Source: an uncultured Phenylobacterium sp. (lineage in GTDB: Bacteria; Pseudomonadota; Alphaproteobacteria; Caulobacterales; Caulobacteraceae). From it: a stretch of 9,697 nucleotides of DNA. Under the pieces are notes generated by a model. The model was not told where the DNA came from. It saw only the letters and a list, made by a program, of their open reading frames with translations, and did no database searches. Positions 7,313 through 9,697 of the stretch are shown here, in pieces. How positions within the stretch are numbered: position 1 is the stretch's first letter; the number at the start of each line of letters is the position of its first letter. The stretch spans positions 1 through 9,697 of the forward strand of contig CAMFHW010000123.1 in the NCBI GenBank assembly GCA_945952175.1. Direction: 5' to 3'. Made by a program: the position numbers and the translations under genes.

Positions 7313-8941
7313 TCAGCGCGCGGCGGGCGGCTCATGGCGGATACGATACAGCCTCGCGAAGCCCTTGTCGGCGACGAGCTCGGCATCCGCGGCGGACAGC
7401 TCCCCGCGATCCGGCTTACCCGAGCCGGCGTCAAGCAAGAGGATGTAGTCGAAGTCGCGCCGCCAGTGATCGAGGTAGCGATGCAGCGGCGGGTGGGGCG
7501 ACACATCGAGGTCCTCGATCCGCGCCGGTTGACCACCCCAGGGCTGGCTGATGGCGGCGAACCGCCCCTGCACGGTCAGGGGTTGCTGGCCCTTTATGGC
7601 GAACAGCATCGGCACGAACACCCTCTGCTGCGGAACGGCGAGTTCGCCATAGCCCGCAAAGGCGGCGACATCGCCGAAATAGCGGCCCAGCGGCGCCGCC
7701 GCCCGCTGGGCGGGGGTCGCCTCGCGGCGCAGGGGCAGCACGGCCGAGCCGGCCGGCACGCTGGCCACCGCCTCGCGCACGGCGCGGATGTCACCCTGGG
7801 CCGAGATCCAGGCCGCCGCCACCAGGGCGGTGCGCGACGCCACCAGGAGCGCCAGTGCGAGGGTCAGGGCCAGGCGCGCCTGGATGCGGGCGAAGTTGGG
7901 CAGCACCGCCGCCAGCAGGATGAAGGCCGCCATGGTCGGGGCCCGGAACTCCAGCCAGTAGGCGTCGCCGATCTGGGTCGGCATCACCAGGGAGACCGCC
8001 AGGAACGCCAGGCCGGCCAGCAATAGGCCCGCGTGGACGTCGAGCCGGCGCAAGATCGCCGCCACCGTCACCACGCCCAGCAGGAACAGCACCGTGAGCG
8101 CGTCGAGCGGCAGGGAATAGGAATGGAACGCCGTCAGCAGCACCGCAGCCGCATAGCGCAGGGTGAAGGGCTCCCAGGTGACCGCCGTGGGCCCCTGCCC
8201 CACGTGCCCGGGCGCGTGCGGCGCCAGCAGGAACACCAGGGCGACGGCCGCGAGGGTCGGCGCAACGACGAGCAGGCCCGGCAGGATCTTCGCCCGCCCG
8301 CTGTCCCACCGCAGGAGCGGCGCGGCCTCCCGCCCCAGGCTGAGGCCGAGGATCACCCCGCCGTAACACATGGCGGAGAACGGATGGACCACCAGGCAGA
8401 GCACGGTGATCGCGAGACGGCCGAGGAAGGCCGGGATCGGCCCGGCGCGCACCAGCCGCGCGTCCAAGGCCCCGCCCAGGAAGGCGACGCCGAGGCCGAT
8501 ATCGAAGTTCATGAAGCCGGCCAGGACCGTCTTGCCGAAGGCGGGCAAGGCGATGGCGAGCTGCCAGCCGTGCGGACCGCCGAAGATCCGGCGATGCAGC
8601 AGCATCGTCCCCAGGGATGGCAGGAGCACGGCGAGCGCGGCGCAGATCGCGCCGACCAGCGACTTGCCGATGATGGGCCCGAGCCCGGCGGCGATCAGAT
8701 CGATACCGATCGTGGTGGAGGTCCGTGACCAGTCGACCCGATAGATCTGGTCGATGGGCGCGAGCTGATCGCCGCCCGCGATCATCCACAGGCGCGCATT
8801 GTGGTTGGCGTAGTCCAGCAGCGGGGGCGTATCGACCAGGAAGACCGGCGCGAGCAGCGCCAGGTAGGCCAGGAGGATGAGCCAACTGATGGCCTGTGCG
8901 CCGGGCGCGCCACCGCGCGCGGGGTTCACGGGATCCGACAA
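7313..8941 (-). CDS. Multi-pass membrane protein, GT-C glycosyltransferase-like, function unknown
   Basis: About 540 residues with some 10 hydrophobic segments in the first 400, then a soluble C-terminal part of about 150 residues containing FDYILLLDAGSG. Right after TM1 comes VDTPPLLDYANHNARL, an acidic first extracytoplasmic loop of the kind GT-C enzymes (ArnT/PMT-like, using lipid-linked sugars) use for catalysis. Similar DYPNHLAR-type loops occur in uncharacterised alphaproteobacterial membrane proteins as I recall them. The architecture of TM bundle plus periplasmic domain also fits. This is inference; no specific sugar or acceptor is suggested. The start is unclear: the frame is open to TTG 8998, but the first 20 residues are Gly/Arg-rich and encoded by a GC hairpin-rich stretch. 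I chose TTG 8941, which has GAGG 5 nt upstream; GTG 8929 is also good. It is followed 12 nt later by the exporter gene. Confidence 0.75.
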   Translation of the reverse strand: MSDPVNPARGGAPGAQAISWLILLAYLALLAPVFLVDTPPLLDYANHNARLWMIAGGDQLAPIDQIYRVDWSRTSTTIGIDLIAAGLGPIIGKSLVGAICAALAVLLPSLGTMLLHRRIFGGPHGWQLAIALPAFGKTVLAGFMNFDIGLGVAFLGGALDARLVRAGPIPAFLGRLAITVLCLVVHPFSAMCYGGVILGLSLGREAAPLLRWDSGRAKILPGLLVVAPTLAAVALVFLLAPHAPGHVGQGPTAVTWEPFTLRYAAAVLLTAFHSYSLPLDALTVLFLLGVVTVAAILRRLDVHAGLLLAGLAFLAVSLVMPTQIGDAYWLEFRAPTMAAFILLAAVLPNFARIQARLALTLALALLVASRTALVAAAWISAQGDIRAVREAVASVPAGSAVLPLRREATPAQRAAAPLGRYFGDVAAFAGYGELAVPQQRVFVPMLFAIKGQQPLTVQGRFAAISQPWGGQPARIEDLDVSPHPPLHRYLDHWRRDFDYILLLDAGSGKPDRGELSAADAELVADKGFARLYRIRHEPPAAR

Positions 8942-8965
8942 TCGCGCCTCGCCTGTCAGGAGCGC

Positions 8966-8979
8966 GGCGCCCCGGCGCC
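8966..8979. other. GC-rich inverted repeat between clpX and the membrane gene
   Basis: GGCGCC-CC-GGCGCC, with further CCCCGGGG just beside it, gives a strongly foldable patch in the clpX downstream region. No T-run follows, so it could be a factor-assisted terminator of clpX or chance GC richness. Confidence 0.25.
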
Positions 8980-8998
8980 CCCCGGGGCCGGACCGCAA

Positions 8999-9011
8999 CT
9001 CGACTGTCGAG
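8999..9011. other. 13-bp perfect palindrome downstream of clpX
   Basis: CTCGAC-T-GTCGAG lies between the clpX stop (9064) and the membrane gene. It could be a small operator for the membrane-exporter pair. No promoter could be read beside it. Confidence 0.25.
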
Positions 9012-9063
9012 AAGAACGCCTCAGGATCAGGTCCTTCTCAAGGCCAAACGCGCAGGGCGCGAA

Positions 9064-9697
9064 CTAGGCCGCGCCGCCCTTGTCGCGGCGTTCCGCATAG
9101 ATGATCAGGGGCTGAGCCCGGCCCTCGACCACCTCGGCGTTCACGACCACCTCTTCGACACCGTCATAGGTCGGCAGTTCGTACATGGTGTCGAGCAGGA
9201 TGCCTTCGAGGATCGAACGCAGACCGCGGGCGCCCGTCTTGCGCTGGATCGCCTTGCGGGCGACGGCGTTGAGCGCGTCGTCGGTGAAGGTCAGGCCCAC
9301 GTTCTCCATGTCGAAGAGACGCTGGTACTGCTTCACGAAGGCGTTCTTCGGCTCGGTGAGGATCTTCACCAGGGCCGGCGCGTCCAGGTCGTCCAGGGTG
9401 GCGATCACCGGCAGGCGGCCGATGAATTCCGGGATCAGGCCGAAGCGCAGCAGATCGTCCGGCTCCACCTGGCGGAAGATTTCGCCCGTGCGGCGATCGT
9501 CCGGGTCGGAAACCTTGGCGCCGAAGCCGATCGAGGTGCCTTGACCGCGCGCCGAGATGATCTTCTCGAGGCCGGCGAAGGCGCCGCCGCAAATGAACAG
9601 GATGTTGGTGGTGTCGACCTGCAGGAACTCCTGCTGCGGATGCTTGCGCCCCCCTTGCGGCGGCACGGAGGCGACGGTGCCTTCCATGATCTTCAGC
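9064..9697 (-). CDS. clpX: ClpX, ATP-binding subunit of ClpXP (C-terminal half, cut by window edge)
   Basis: The frame is open to the window end and gives 211 codons of about 420. It opens with LKIMEGTVASVPPQGGRKHP, the highly conserved region after Walker B. ILFICGGAFAGLEKII (sensor-1 region) follows, then RFGLIPEFIGRLPVIATL with the Arg-finger area, and the sensor-2 block TGARGLRSILEGILLD. The zinc-binding domain and Walker A lie beyond the edge. ClpX is a cytoplasmic AAA+ unfoldase that feeds substrates to ClpP; in Caulobacter it is essential and degrades CtrA. The stop is TAG at 9064-9066. The ATG at 9687 is an internal Met, not the start. clpX upstream of lon is the conserved order, here interrupted by two membrane genes. 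Confidence 0.98.
   Translation of the reverse strand, partial: LKIMEGTVASVPPQGGRKHPQQEFLQVDTTNILFICGGAFAGLEKIISARGQGTSIGFGAKVSDPDDRRTGEIFRQVEPDDLLRFGLIPEFIGRLPVIATLDDLDAPALVKILTEPKNAFVKQYQRLFDMENVGLTFTDDALNAVARKAIQRKTGARGLRSILEGILLDTMYELPTYDGVEEVVVNAEVVEGRAQPLIIYAERRDKGGAA

Noticed and set aside
7313..8998. Antisense plus-strand frames over the membrane gene (for example 8033-8728)
   Set aside because: Composition is Arg/Gln/Gly-rich without domains and each lies wholly inside a well-supported membrane protein gene.

Overview
The window is GC-rich, with codon use typical of a high-GC alphaproteobacterium. It carries a clpX / lon / hup (HU) neighbourhood, an arrangement known from Caulobacterales and relatives. 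Promoter-like sites here also fit the published Caulobacter housekeeping pattern (TTGACGS / GCTANAWC): TTGACGG before hup and GCTAGAAG before the tRNA. A Caulobacteraceae-type genome (Caulobacter, Phenylobacterium or similar) is my best inference. No marker in the window proves the genus.

All protein genes are on the minus strand, so transcription runs from high to low coordinates. The only plus-strand gene is a tRNA. From right to left: the C-terminal half of clpX (cut by the window end); a multi-pass membrane protein of unknown function that looks like a GT-C-type glycosyltransferase; a 14-TM DHA2-type MFS exporter 12 nt after it; a 243-nt gap with a heat-shock-like promoter and a structured leader; lon; a stem-loop and the hup promoter; hup; a bidirectional terminator; tRNA-Val(UAC) on the plus strand; a compact three-gene unit (DinB-like protein, aldo/keto reductase, GuaD-like deaminase); and the N-terminal half of a CYP153-like cytochrome P450 that runs off the left edge.

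Functionally, clpX, lon and hup form a housekeeping block for proteolysis and nucleoid structure. The membrane protein and exporter are an apparent two-gene insertion between clpX and lon. The DinB-like, reductase and deaminase genes are spaced 3 nt apart and then overlap by 4 nt, so they are very probably co-transcribed. The P450 lies 89 nt further on with its own strong ribosome binding site.

No stretch over 300 bases lacks a gene; the longest gap is the 243 nt between the exporter and lon. I saw no insertion sequence, phage gene, CRISPR array or toxin-antitoxin pair. The most interesting signals are non-coding: an inverted repeat straddling the hup promoter, and a lon leader with two perfect hairpins behind a sigma-32-like promoter. 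I found no clear new multi-gene system.
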